This document shows positions 8,358 through 17,400 of a DNA stretch of 61,038 nucleotides, in pieces. The position numbers and the translations under genes are program-made. Within the stretch, counting starts at the first letter, position 1; the number at the start of each line of letters is the position of its first letter. The DNA is from JAJFFW01 sp038531315 (lineage in GTDB: Bacteria > Pseudomonadota > Alphaproteobacteria > Caulobacterales > Parvularculaceae). The notes under the pieces were generated by a model, which saw nothing but the letters and a program-made list of their open reading frames with translations, did not search any database and was not told the origin of the DNA. The stretch spans positions 1-61,038 of the forward strand of contig JBCBBT010000016.1 of assembly GCA_038531315.1 (NCBI GenBank). Reading direction: 5' to 3'.

Positions 8358-9356
8358 TCAGGTTTTCTGCCAGACGCTCGCTTTGCGCAGTGCGTCGGCG
8401 ACTTTTGCGGTGCGCTGACCTTGCGTTGCGTGATGGGCCCAGAAGCCTTTGTCAAACGTGTCCGCGTCAACGCGGTGAATGACGCCGAGCGCCACAGGAA
8501 ACGCCGGATGGCTCATCGACAACAGCAATTGCGCAATCACCGGGCTGGTCTCGTCATGGACCAGAAGATCGTCTTCGCTGACGCCGTCGCCGAGCGCGAC
8601 GACTTCAAGCGACAGGGTCTGCGGGTTGAGCCGCAGGCCTTTTGTTCCCTTCGCAAAGACCAGCGGCTTGCCGTGCTCGACGTGGATTTGCGTATCCGCG
8701 GCGGTTTTCTTGGCGACGAAATCGTCAAACACATCCTTGTTGTAGACGATGCAGTTCTGGAATATTTCAACAAACGCGGCGCCGCGATAGGCGTGCGCGG
8801 CTTTCAGCGTTTCACCGAGATTTTTTGCGTCCGTGTCGATGCCCCGAGCGATAAACTTTGCGCCCGCGCCAAGCGCGAACTGACCGGCGGAGACCGGCGC
8901 GTCGATGGAGCCCTTCGGCGAAGACGGCGAGCGCGTGCCGACCCGCGAGGTCGGCGAATACTGACCCTTTGTGAGCCCGTAGATTTCGTTGTTGAAAAGC
9001 ATGATCTGCAAGTCGACATTGCGCCGGATCACGTGGAGCATGTGGTTGCCGCCGATCGAAAGCCCGTCGCCGTCGCCGGTGACCATCCAGATATCAAGAT
9101 CGGGCTGCGCCAGTTTCAGCCCCGTCGCAAAGGCCGGCGCGCGTCCGTGGATCGTATGAAATCCATAGGCGTTCATATAATAAGGAAAGCGCGACGAGCA
9201 GCCGATGCCCGAGACGAACGCGGTCTTGTCCGGCACGGCGCCGATATCGGCCATGACTTTTTGAACGCATTTCAGGATGGCGTAGTCGCCGCAGCCGGGG
9301 CACCAGCGCACCTCCTGATCGGTGGCGAAGTCTTTGGCGGTGAGGGGAGCGTTCAT
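8358..9356 (-). CDS. korB: 2-oxoacid:ferredoxin oxidoreductase, beta subunit
   Basis: A 332-residue ThDP-binding subunit that, with KorA, oxidatively decarboxylates a 2-oxoacid (probably 2-oxoglutarate) to the acyl-CoA and reduces ferredoxin. Near the N-terminus is WCPGCGDYAIL, whose cysteines belong to the family's iron-sulfur site. It is followed by GIGCSSRFPYY, the HGRAPAFATG segment and the ThDP/Mg motif GDGDGLSIGGNH...NNEIYGLTKGQYSPTS. AGGA lies about 10 bases before the ATG. korA lies upstream on the same strand, but a secreted-protein gene and a repeat element separate the two, which is unusual. Confidence 0.94.
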   Translation of the reverse strand: MNAPLTAKDFATDQEVRWCPGCGDYAILKCVQKVMADIGAVPDKTAFVSGIGCSSRFPYYMNAYGFHTIHGRAPAFATGLKLAQPDLDIWMVTGDGDGLSIGGNHMLHVIRRNVDLQIMLFNNEIYGLTKGQYSPTSRVGTRSPSSPKGSIDAPVSAGQFALGAGAKFIARGIDTDAKNLGETLKAAHAYRGAAFVEIFQNCIVYNKDVFDDFVAKKTAADTQIHVEHGKPLVFAKGTKGLRLNPQTLSLEVVALGDGVSEDDLLVHDETSPVIAQLLLSMSHPAFPVALGVIHRVDADTFDKGFWAHHATQGQRTAKVADALRKASVWQKT

Positions 9357-9380
9357 CGCAGTATCGTATCCTGATTAAAA

Positions 9381-9806
9381 CTATCGGACGCCGAGGGCGT
9401 TATCGAGTTGACCCTGAAAAACCGGGCCGATCGGGCGCGTGACGAAACCGTCCAGATCGTCGTCCTGAACGAAGAGGTCCGCACTCGTATAGACGACCTG
9501 ACAGCGCAGGACGCCGCGGTCATAGATCTTCACCTGAACGGCGGTGTCGGGCCAGACAAAGCCCGGCGTGCGCCAGCCTTTTACGCCCAGCTCGCGGATT
9601 TTTTCCAAAAACGCATCTTCATCCGGATTGGGAACAATCGGCGGCGCAGGGTTCGGATCGAGCGGATTGGGCTTGTCCCAACCGATGGTGATGTCGAAGC
9701 GAATGCTGTCGGAAAATTCCCGGTCAACACAAAGCCCGCGCGCAGCGGCCGGCGTGGCGGCGACCGCGCACGCCGCCATGATGAAAGCGGCGATCCCGCG
9801 GCGCAT
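9381..9806 (-). CDS. Small secreted protein lying between korA and korB
   Basis: A 141-residue protein with a signal peptide (RRGIAAFIMAACAVAATPAAARG, cleavage about residue 22-24) and a Pro/Asp-rich middle (PNPLDPNPAPPIVPNPDED). I do not recognise the family. The start at 9806 is favoured by GAGGTG 5 bases upstream; the frame stays open to 10010, but that stretch is the palindromic repeat element. Its stop is 24 bases from the korB start, so it may be co-transcribed with the kor genes although nothing links it to their reaction. Confidence 0.72.
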   Translation of the reverse strand: MRRGIAAFIMAACAVAATPAAARGLCVDREFSDSIRFDITIGWDKPNPLDPNPAPPIVPNPDEDAFLEKIRELGVKGWRTPGFVWPDTAVQVKIYDRGVLRCQVVYTSADLFVQDDDLDGFVTRPIGPVFQGQLDNALGVR

Positions 9807-9833
9807 CTGCGCACCTCGCTGCCGCCAACTCTT

Positions 9834-9934
9834 ACCGTCTTCCCCGCGAAGGCGGGAATCCAGTTTGAGGGAAGATGACGCGCGCTGCGCGGCTTTATCT
9901 CCGGGCTGGGCCCCCGCCTGCGCGGGGGATGCGG
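9834..9934. repeat. Palindromic interspersed repeat element, copy A
   Basis: A left arm (CCCCGCGAAGGCGGGAATCC, 9843-9862) and a right arm (CCCCCGCCTGCGCGGGGG) are each imperfect palindromes and are inverted relative to one another. They flank a core with GAAGATGACGCG and GCGCGGCTTTAT. The same modules recur at 13222-13328 and, rearranged, at 43051-43255. The organisation resembles a REP/BIME-type element. This copy lies between korA and the small secreted-protein gene. Confidence 0.85.
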
Positions 9935-10009
9935 ATGAATTACCTTCAGGCATGTCCGCCGCTTGGCTGGTGGGCACAGTAATCAATTCGCAAGCGTGAG
10001 ACATCGCCA

Positions 10010-11893
10010 TTACTCCGCTGCTCTGACCGCCGGCGGCATGTTTTCTTTAATCGCATCGACGATCTCGGAAATCTTGAAGGGTTGCCCGGAGACCTTGGTG
10101 AGGGGCACAACGTCGACCTCTAGCTTGTCGCGCAGCAGGGTCGCGCATTGCCCCATGTTCATTTCCGGCAACAAGATGCGGTCATAACCGGCGAGGAGCG
10201 CGCCGAGATTTTTCGGCAGCGGATTAAGATAACGCAGGTGAATTTGCGCTACGTCGATGCCCGCGTCGCGCGCCTGATCAACGGCGCGCCAGATCACGCC
10301 ATGGGTCGAGCCCCAGCCGACGACAACGAGCGGGCCTTTTTCCGCCCCCTGATCGACGCCCTGCGGCGGAATAAAGTCGGCGACGGCGTCGACCTTGGCC
10401 TGGCGCAGATCGCTCATCGCCTGGTGATTGTCCGCGTCATAGGAAATGTCGCCGGTTGCGATATCCTTTTCGAGCCCGCCGATCCGATGGGCGAAACCGT
10501 CCGTGCCCGCCGCGATCCATGCGCGGCCAAGCGAAGCCTCATCGCGCCGCCAGATCGTCTTTTTCAGCGCCGTCGGTTCGTCGCTGGCGGGTTTTTCAGG
10601 GACAGCGTTCGCCAGAATTGGGTCAAAATCCGCCATGTCGGGGATCGACCACGGCCCCGCCGCATTGGCGATGTAACCGTCCGTCAACAGAAAGACCGGC
10701 GTCATGTGGCGCACGGCGATGCGTGTTGCTTCGATGGCTGTTTGAAAGCAATCGCCGGGACCCGCCGCCGCAATTACGGGCAGCGGCGCATCGGCGTTGC
10801 GGCCATAGACCGCCTGATAAAGGTCCGATTGCTCGGTTTTTGTCGGCAGGCCGGTTGACGGGCCGCCGCGCTGGGCGTTGACGATAACGAGCGGCAGTTC
10901 GGTGGCGATGCCAAGGCCAATGGCTTCCGTCTTCAGCGCAATGCCGGGCCCGGAGGAGGAGGTGACGCCGATCGCGCCGCCGAAGCTCGCGCCGATCGCG
11001 GCGCAACACGCGGCGATCTCATCTTCGGCCTGGAACGTCGCAACGCCGAGCTCGCCCATTTTCGACAGATGATGCAACAACGGCGAGGCCGGCGTGATCG
11101 GATAAGAACAGAACATAATCTGCCGGTCGGCGAGCTCGCCCGCCGCGGCGAGACCCAGCGCCAGCGCTTCCGCGCCGGTGATCGAGCGATACTCGCCCGC
11201 GTCCATCGGCGCCTCGCCGACGGCGAATTGCGGAATTTCCGCCGAAAGCTCCGCCGTTTCCGCATAAGCGTGTCCGGCGTTCAACGCCGCCAGGTTGCCG
11301 GCGACGACCTCGGGTGATTTTGCAAATTTCTTTTCAATCCACGCCACCAGCGGTCCGCGGTCGCGTCCGAACATCCACAGGACCGAGCCGAGGGCCCAGA
11401 AGTTCTTGCAGCGGTCGGCGTCGCGCTTTCCGAGGCCGGCGGGTTTCACCGCTTCTTCTGTCTGGCTCGTGATCGCAATTTCGATCACCTGAAAATCGTT
11501 CAGCGAGCCGTCTTCGCGCGGATCGACGGCGATATTGGCTTTCGCGAAATTGCGGTCGTTAAAGCTGTCCGTATTCAAAATAACGAGCGCGCCTTTCGGC
11601 AAGGCCGGCAGGTTGACTTTCAGCGCCGCCGGATTGAACGCCACCAGAACGTCCGGCGCGTCGCCTGCTGTTGCGATCCGGCGCGAGCCGAGATTGATCT
11701 GAAACGCCGACACGCCAAAGGTCGTGCCGACCGGCGCGCGGATTTCGGCGGGAAAGTCGGGGAAGGTCGAAAAGTCCGAACCCGCGAGCGCCGTTGATTC
11801 GGCGAATTGGCCGCCGAGGAGCTGTACGCCGTCGCCGGAGTCGCCCGCAAAGCGCACGACAATCGATGTTTGTTTTTGTGGGGATGCCGTCAT
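10010..11893 (-). CDS. korA: 2-oxoacid:ferredoxin oxidoreductase, fused gamma-alpha subunit
   Basis: A 627-residue protein. The N-terminal gamma-type domain (about 1-190: IVVRFAGDSGDGVQLLGG, FPDFPAEIRAP) is fused to the alpha-type pyrimidine-binding domain (about 210-430: FCSYPITPASPLLHHL, QAEDEIAACCAAIGASFGG, TSSSGPGIALKTEA, QRGGPSTGLPTKTEQSDL) and a C-terminal transketolase-like domain. This is the usual layout of the two-subunit KorAB enzyme of aerobic bacteria, which can stand in for or supplement 2-oxoglutarate dehydrogenase. The downstream partner korB is displaced by about 650 bases. Confidence 0.94.
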   Translation of the reverse strand: MTASPQKQTSIVVRFAGDSGDGVQLLGGQFAESTALAGSDFSTFPDFPAEIRAPVGTTFGVSAFQINLGSRRIATAGDAPDVLVAFNPAALKVNLPALPKGALVILNTDSFNDRNFAKANIAVDPREDGSLNDFQVIEIAITSQTEEAVKPAGLGKRDADRCKNFWALGSVLWMFGRDRGPLVAWIEKKFAKSPEVVAGNLAALNAGHAYAETAELSAEIPQFAVGEAPMDAGEYRSITGAEALALGLAAAGELADRQIMFCSYPITPASPLLHHLSKMGELGVATFQAEDEIAACCAAIGASFGGAIGVTSSSGPGIALKTEAIGLGIATELPLVIVNAQRGGPSTGLPTKTEQSDLYQAVYGRNADAPLPVIAAAGPGDCFQTAIEATRIAVRHMTPVFLLTDGYIANAAGPWSIPDMADFDPILANAVPEKPASDEPTALKKTIWRRDEASLGRAWIAAGTDGFAHRIGGLEKDIATGDISYDADNHQAMSDLRQAKVDAVADFIPPQGVDQGAEKGPLVVVGWGSTHGVIWRAVDQARDAGIDVAQIHLRYLNPLPKNLGALLAGYDRILLPEMNMGQCATLLRDKLEVDVVPLTKVSGQPFKISEIVDAIKENMPPAVRAAE

Positions 11894-12212
11894 TCGTCTT
11901 ACTTTACTAAAGACTTTCTTCTGTTCTTCCGGGCGGGGCCGCGCCCGACTGCGGGTGCGCCAATCCCGTTATCCGGGAATCATCGTCGCCGGCAAGATGC
12001 GCGCCGCGCCGGTCGGTTGCGCACCATATCTCAATCTCCGCCAAAAGGAACAAGCCCAAATCGCCGCGCTGCGGCTATCGGGTTGTGTGCGGCGCGCCGG
12101 TAATGGCGCCGAGTTGCTTTCCCGCATCGCTCTCGTGTACGCAAGCGACGTTTTCTGCGCCCCGCATCAGCAAACTTGCGGGTTCAATTAACGCCGGACT
12201 GAGGGCCATTTT
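11894..12212. other. Divergent intergenic region between korA and the transaldolase gene
   Basis: 319 bases that should hold the promoters of korA (minus) and the transaldolase gene (plus). A hairpin CCCGCA/TGCGGG lies near 12161-12182, just upstream of the transaldolase start. No credible gene is seen. Confidence 0.5.
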
Positions 12213-12866
12213 ATGAAGTTTTTCGCCGACACCGCCGATATCGATGAAATCAAAGCGCTCCTGCCGACGGGGCTGGTCGACGGGGTGACGACGAATCCGA
12301 GCCTCGTGATGAAATCGGGCCGCGATTTCAGGGAAGTCGTCGCCGAAATATGCGATCTTGTTGAAGGCCCCGTCAGCGCCGAAGTCACCGCCGTCGACGC
12401 CGCATCGATGGTTGCGGAAGGCATTTCGCTGGCGGAAATCGCCGACAATGTCACGGTCAAGCTGCCGCTGACGCTGGAAGGGCTGAAAGCCTGCAACACG
12501 CTGAGCGAAGAAGGCATCGACACCAATGTCACGCTGTGTTTTTCAGCCAATCAGGCGCTCCTGGCGGCGAAAGCCGGCGCGACATTTATTTCGCCCTTTA
12601 TCGGCCGGCTTGACGATATCGGCCTCAACGGCATGGAGCTGATCCGCGATATTCGCGACATCTACGACAATTACGGCTTCGACACGCAGATCCTTGCGGC
12701 CTCCATCCGCACGCCGAACCACATCAAAGACGCCGCGCTGATCGGCGCCGATGTGGCCACCGCGCCGCCGAAAGTCATCGCATCGCTGGTCAAGCATCCC
12801 CTGACCGACAAGGGCCTTGAGGCGTTCCTCGCCGACTGGGCGAAAACCGGCCAGAATATTCTCTGA
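12213..12866 (+). CDS. tal: Transaldolase / fructose-6-phosphate aldolase (small TalC/FsaA type)
   Basis: A 217-residue TIM-barrel enzyme of the short transaldolase family, acting in the non-oxidative pentose phosphate pathway or as fructose-6-phosphate aldolase. Family motifs are FADTADIDEIK at the N-terminus, GVTTNPSLVMKSG, the Schiff-base lysine in NVTVKLPLT, TLCFSANQALLAAKAGATFISPFIGRLDD and LAASIRTPNHI. Full length. GAGGG lies 7 bases before the ATG. Motifs alone do not distinguish true transaldolase from F6P aldolase. Confidence 0.92.
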   Translation: MKFFADTADIDEIKALLPTGLVDGVTTNPSLVMKSGRDFREVVAEICDLVEGPVSAEVTAVDAASMVAEGISLAEIADNVTVKLPLTLEGLKACNTLSEEGIDTNVTLCFSANQALLAAKAGATFISPFIGRLDDIGLNGMELIRDIRDIYDNYGFDTQILAASIRTPNHIKDAALIGADVATAPPKVIASLVKHPLTDKGLEAFLADWAKTGQNIL

Positions 12867-12905
12867 CCGGTTGGGCTTGAGAGCTGTTTTTCAGGGACAG
12901 ACGCC

Positions 12906-13142
12906 ATGCTCGAAATGCGCCCCAATTGCGAGCTTTGCGACCGTGACCTCGCCCCCGCCGCGCCCGCCTATATTTGCTCCTTCGAATGCACGTTCTGTCC
13001 CGATTGCGTCGATGGCCGGCTTAAAGGGGTTTGCCCGAACTGCGGCGGGACCTTAACGCCCCGCCCAACGCGCGCGGCGGCGCTGCTTGAAAAATATCCG
13101 GCGTCCACAACGCGCGTCGTCAATCCAAAACGCGACGGGTGA
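12906..13142 (+). CDS. DUF1272 domain protein (small zinc-ribbon-like)
   Basis: A 78-residue Cys-rich protein starting MLEMRPNCELCDRDL. The cysteines are in paired CxxC-type motifs (CELC, CSFEC, CPDC, CPNCGG), typical of DUF1272 and consistent with zinc binding; function is unknown. AGGGACAG precedes the start. It follows the transaldolase gene by 39 bases, so the two may share a transcript. Confidence 0.88.
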   Translation: MLEMRPNCELCDRDLAPAAPAYICSFECTFCPDCVDGRLKGVCPNCGGTLTPRPTRAAALLEKYPASTTRVVNPKRDG

Positions 13143-13221
13143 GCTCAGCAACGGCGCGCATTCCACGAGGCGAAAAAAGCCCGGCGCAGCACCAAATTTA
13201 GCCGCATCAAAAAGCTTCCCC

Positions 13222-13328
13222 ACCGTCTTCCCCGCGCAGGCGGGGATCCAGTCCGGGAGAAGATGACGCGCTTCGCGCGGCTTTATTTAATAGCTGGACC
13301 CCCGCCTGCGCGGGGGACGCGGGGGTTG
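13222..13328. repeat. Palindromic interspersed repeat element, copy B
   Basis: The most regular copy: left arm CCCCGCGCAGGCGGGGATCC, core AGATGACGCG then GCGCGGCTTTAT, right arm CTGGACCCCCGCCTGCGC followed by GGGGGACGCGGGGG. The two arms are reverse complements of each other apart from a few bases, so the whole can fold into a long hairpin. It lies in a 283-base gap between two plus-strand genes. Confidence 0.88.
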
Positions 13329-13425
13329 GGATTTTGGGGGTGACATCCGCCTTTTCAGGAATCGGCGGGGGTTCTTTTCAGGCCTTACAACCCTATATTA
13401 TTTGCGACAGGGAACGGGGCGCGCC

Positions 13426-13881
13426 ATGACAGAGCGGTATTTCGAAGAGACGCAAAGATTCGGCGTTTGGATTTATGGCGTTCTGATTGGGCTTGCCGGG
13501 TTGATTGGTTTTATTGGCGGCTCAGTCGGCGCCGCGAGCGCAACGACTGCGCCGATTGTTCTTTTGATCCTGGCGACGGTCTTTTTCGCCGCCGCGCGTC
13601 AGGAGACGGTCGCCGACCGTGAAGGCGTCCGGATCAAGACGCTCTATTTCGTCCGGCGTTTTATTTCCTATACGGATATTGTCACCGCAGAGGCGGTCAC
13701 TTATCGACCGCTCGGTGATTTTGGCGGATGGGGCTATCGTCTCAGCGCCAAGGGCAAGGCCTATAATATGCGCGGCGATCGCGGCGTGCAGCTCACGCTG
13801 GTCGATGGCGGGCGCGTGTTGATCGGATCGCAGCGGCCGGACGCGCTCGCCGCTGCGCTTTATAAGGGCATGAACCGGTGA
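13426..13881 (+). CDS. Small membrane protein, unknown function
   Basis: A 151-residue protein with two transmembrane helices near residues 13-35 and 40-58, then a soluble beta-rich part (REGVRIKTLYFVRRFISYTDIV...GVQLTLVDGGRVLIGSQRPDALAAAL). That part resembles the PH-like domains found after two-helix anchors. The start at 13426 is preferred over an in-frame start at 13402 because the protein then begins just before its first helix. Its stop overlaps the GTG of msrC as GTGA, so translation is probably coupled. Confidence 0.75.
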   Translation: MTERYFEETQRFGVWIYGVLIGLAGLIGFIGGSVGAASATTAPIVLLILATVFFAAARQETVADREGVRIKTLYFVRRFISYTDIVTAEAVTYRPLGDFGGWGYRLSAKGKAYNMRGDRGVQLTLVDGGRVLIGSQRPDALAAALYKGMNR

Positions 13882-14351
13882 GCGCCGTCAGCGCCAAGGC
13901 GGCGTGTTATGGTGAACTCGGCAAGGAAATCGCCGCAGTGATTGACGGCGAGACCAATCTCGTAGCCCGGATGGCGAGTGTGTCGAACATCCTGCACCAC
14001 GGGCATGCGCACTATTTCTGGACCGGTTTTTATCTGGTCGACCCGGAAAAACCGGACGAGCTGGTGGTCGGGCCCTATCAGGGCACGCTCGGGTGCCTGC
14101 GCATACCCATCGGACGCGGCGTCTGCGGCGCGGCGGCGCAAGAGCAACGCACACAGATCGTTGACGATGTCCATGCCTTTCCCGGCCATATCGCCTGCGA
14201 TCCGCGTTCACAGTCGGAAATTGTCGTGCCCGTTTTTGACAAGGACGGTGCGTTGATCGCGGTCTTCGACGTCGACAGCGCCGACAAATCCGCCTTCGAC
14301 GAAGAGGACGCGCGGGGTCTTGAAGCGATCCTCAAGCACGTGGCGGTGTAA
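13878..14351 (+). CDS. msrC: Free methionine-(R)-sulfoxide reductase (GAF domain)
   Basis: A 157-residue single GAF-domain enzyme that reduces free methionine-R-sulfoxide, a cytoplasmic oxidative-damage repair step. The family signature is clear: YFWTGFYLVDP, then GTLGCLRIPIGRGVCGAAA with two of the conserved cysteines, and AFPGHIACDPRSQSEIVVP with the third. GTG start overlapping the previous gene's stop. Confidence 0.92.
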   Translation: MSAVSAKAACYGELGKEIAAVIDGETNLVARMASVSNILHHGHAHYFWTGFYLVDPEKPDELVVGPYQGTLGCLRIPIGRGVCGAAAQEQRTQIVDDVHAFPGHIACDPRSQSEIVVPVFDKDGALIAVFDVDSADKSAFDEEDARGLEAILKHVAV

Positions 14352-14495
14352 ACGGTCCGGTTACAGACGTTACGTTATCGCATTAAAGGCGCCGTCATTA
14401 AGACGTAATTTAATTTGCCTCTCTTTGAAAATCAGTTAGCCTGATTGTTCGGGGGCGGGAGAGCGTGGTCACAGCCCCGACAAGGGGAGAGTGCG

Positions 14496-17400
14496 ATGAT
14501 GTTCTCGAACATTCGCCGCCGTGAGCGGTCTATTTTTCTGTCAACAGGATTTTCATGCGGGGCCTTAGCGGCCAGCAGCCTAAAGCGTAGCAGCCTTATG
14601 GCCTGCGCTATCGTAGCCAGCGCTATTGTGGCCTGCGCCATCGTGGCCGGCGTCAACTTAGTGAGCGCAGGCGGGGCCCGTGCGCAGGAGACGCCGCGCG
14701 CGGCGCCGGTTCCGGTAGAGCGCGCAGAGCGCGAGCTGCAGGGATTACGCGAGCGCTTCAGAGGGCTGCGGGTCCGGACCGCGCAGCAGGGCCCGCAGAC
14801 CCGGGTAATCGGCACGCTTGTCCTGAGAACCGACAAAGCCGCGGGCCCGCGCGCGGCCGCTTCGGGCGCGCCGTTGACCATCGAGATACCGAATGGCGAC
14901 GTTTTTCTGCGTCAGGGCGACTTCACGACCGACCCGGTCAAGACTGGGCTCGACGGCCGGTTTGAAATCTTTACGCCGCGGCGCGGCGAATACAGCGTCT
15001 GCTGGGAGATTCCGGGCAATCGCGGCTGCACAGCTGAAATCAGCGTCGACACAACGGCGACGGTTTACGCCGGCGCGGTCGAGGCATTCGCCAAGCAGTT
15101 CGTATACGGCAAGATCCTGACCGGCGACGGGCGGCCCTGTTGGGCGCAGGACGCTTATTTCAATCTCGATTTCAACACCAAAGTCACAACCTCGATCGCC
15201 AACGCGCCAGCCGGCCCGGGCACAGTCGGCTCGCCAGTCACCGCGAACATCCAGGGCGAATACGCCATCACCGACGCCGCCCGCGGCGACCACACACTGG
15301 TGGCGCAATGTGAGGGCGCGCGCCAGACCGCGTCGGTGACGCTCGACCGCCAGTCGGCCCGCGCCGATATGACTTTTGACAATCGGGCGCCGCGATTGGG
15401 CGCGGTCTCCGCCTTCCTGAGCGGCGACGGCGTCAGCCGGGTCGATCCGTCCGCGCAAGTCGTGATGGACGCAGGGCCCCGCGATAGTGACGGCGACGCG
15501 GTCAAGCTCGAATGGCGCACCGGCGGGCTATCGGGAACGCTCGGCGGACAGACCGCGACGACGCAGCAGTGGGCGCTGCCGGACGCGGAAAAAATGAACG
15601 ACATTTACGCCATCGCGCGCGACGGCAAGGGCGGGTATGCGTTCAAGCGCGTCACGCTGCCGACCGATACCGGCGATCTGATATTCTCCGGACAGGTCAT
15701 CGACGAGGTCTCGGGCGCGCCGGTCGCCAACGCTGAAATCGCCATCGGCGAGGCCGGTGCGGTCGGCAAGACCGATCAGGCCGGCTGGTTCACCGTATCG
15801 TCGAAGCCGCGCAGCGACGACCGCTATGTGATCAACATTCTGCACTCGGATTATGCGTTATCCTCATCGGTTTATGATCGCGCCAGCCGCGGCCAGACCT
15901 ATGCGTTAATGCGCGCGCAAGTGACCAGCCACGACCCGGCGACGGCGATATCGCTCGTTGACCGGGCGAGTTCCGGCGCCTGCGGCGGTCCGGAATTCGA
16001 GGCCGAACGCAACGTCCGCCGGCTGACGCCGCCGACAATCTGGAAAGACCCTTTCGCAAAAGCGTCCGACGCGCGCAAAAAACGCCGTCCAACGCGCAAG
16101 GAACGTCGCGCGCAAGACTATCTGCGCAACTATGAGCGCCAGTTGTCCCGCCGCCTCGAAGGCGTCGTCTCAAAGCCGGTCTCCGGGTCGCTTAGCGGGT
16201 CTGTGCTGAAGGCGCCGTTGAAGCCGTCGCGCGATATAGAACGCCCGTCGCTTTCCTATGGCGACTACTTCACAAGAGACAATGACGGGCCCGATCGGTG
16301 TGACAATCGCGGGGCCGAGGTTGAAATTCCGGCGGGCGCTCTGGTGCGCGCCGATGGTCAACCGGCGGCGATTTCCGTGCGCGCCGCGCTGACGACGTTT
16401 AATCCGGCGCGCCGCGCCTTGCCGGGCGACTATCAGGCGGTCTCGCGCAATGGCGACCGCGAGGATTTGTTGAGTTTCGGCGCGCTCGATCTGACGTTTA
16501 CGGACGGGACCGGCGCCGAGCTTGATCTGAAGCCGGGGACAAGCGCCGTGGTGCGCATTCCGGTATCGGACCTGCAGCGCCCGACCGCGCCGCAACAGAT
16601 TTCCATGTGGTCGTTCGATGAGGCGACAGGGCGATGGATCGAGGAAGGCCTCGCGCAATTGCGCAACACCGCGTCGGGGTGGATGTATGTCGGCGAGACG
16701 AGCCATTTCTCGTCGATCAACATGGACATCGCGACCGACCCGGCGGCGGCGACCTGCGCGCGCGTTGAGTTCGATTCCGCCTTCAGCGCGTGGAGCAATC
16801 TGACCATGCGGGCCTATGTCTCGTTCAACGGCGACTCGGTGCGCGTGAAGGAAACGCCGGTCGACGGCGATCAGTATCATGCGATCTTTCGCATCCCCTA
16901 CGGCGCGGCGTTTCCGCCAAACACCTTGCGGCTTGAAATTCGCGGCGAGTTGAGCGGGCAGAAACTGGTGCTGCTCGATTCGATCATCAACACCGATGCG
17001 CGCCCGAAAATGACGGGCACGAATTTGTGGCCTTCTTATCCCTATGCGGAATGCGGCGATCCGATTTTTCTGTCGCCGCCGCCGATTGTTGTCCCGGATT
17101 ATGGCGATATCGACGCGACCGGCCGGCCGGCCTTTCTGACCGGACCGCGCGGCGATGAAACCTTTAATCCGGCCGATATCGTTGCGGCGTCGAGCGCCTA
17201 TTATGCTGCGATCAATCCGCCGGCGACGCTTGGCGACTGGTGGGTTCAAAACGGCTTCGGCGCCGATGGGCGCACCGCCGATGAGCCGGCGAGCTACGCG
17301 CGGGCCTCATATCTCAACCACAATGATCTCGGCTTTGGCCGCGATATGCACTGCGCAACGAAAGGCGACACCTTGTCCTGCGCGGTCACCAATTACGGTT

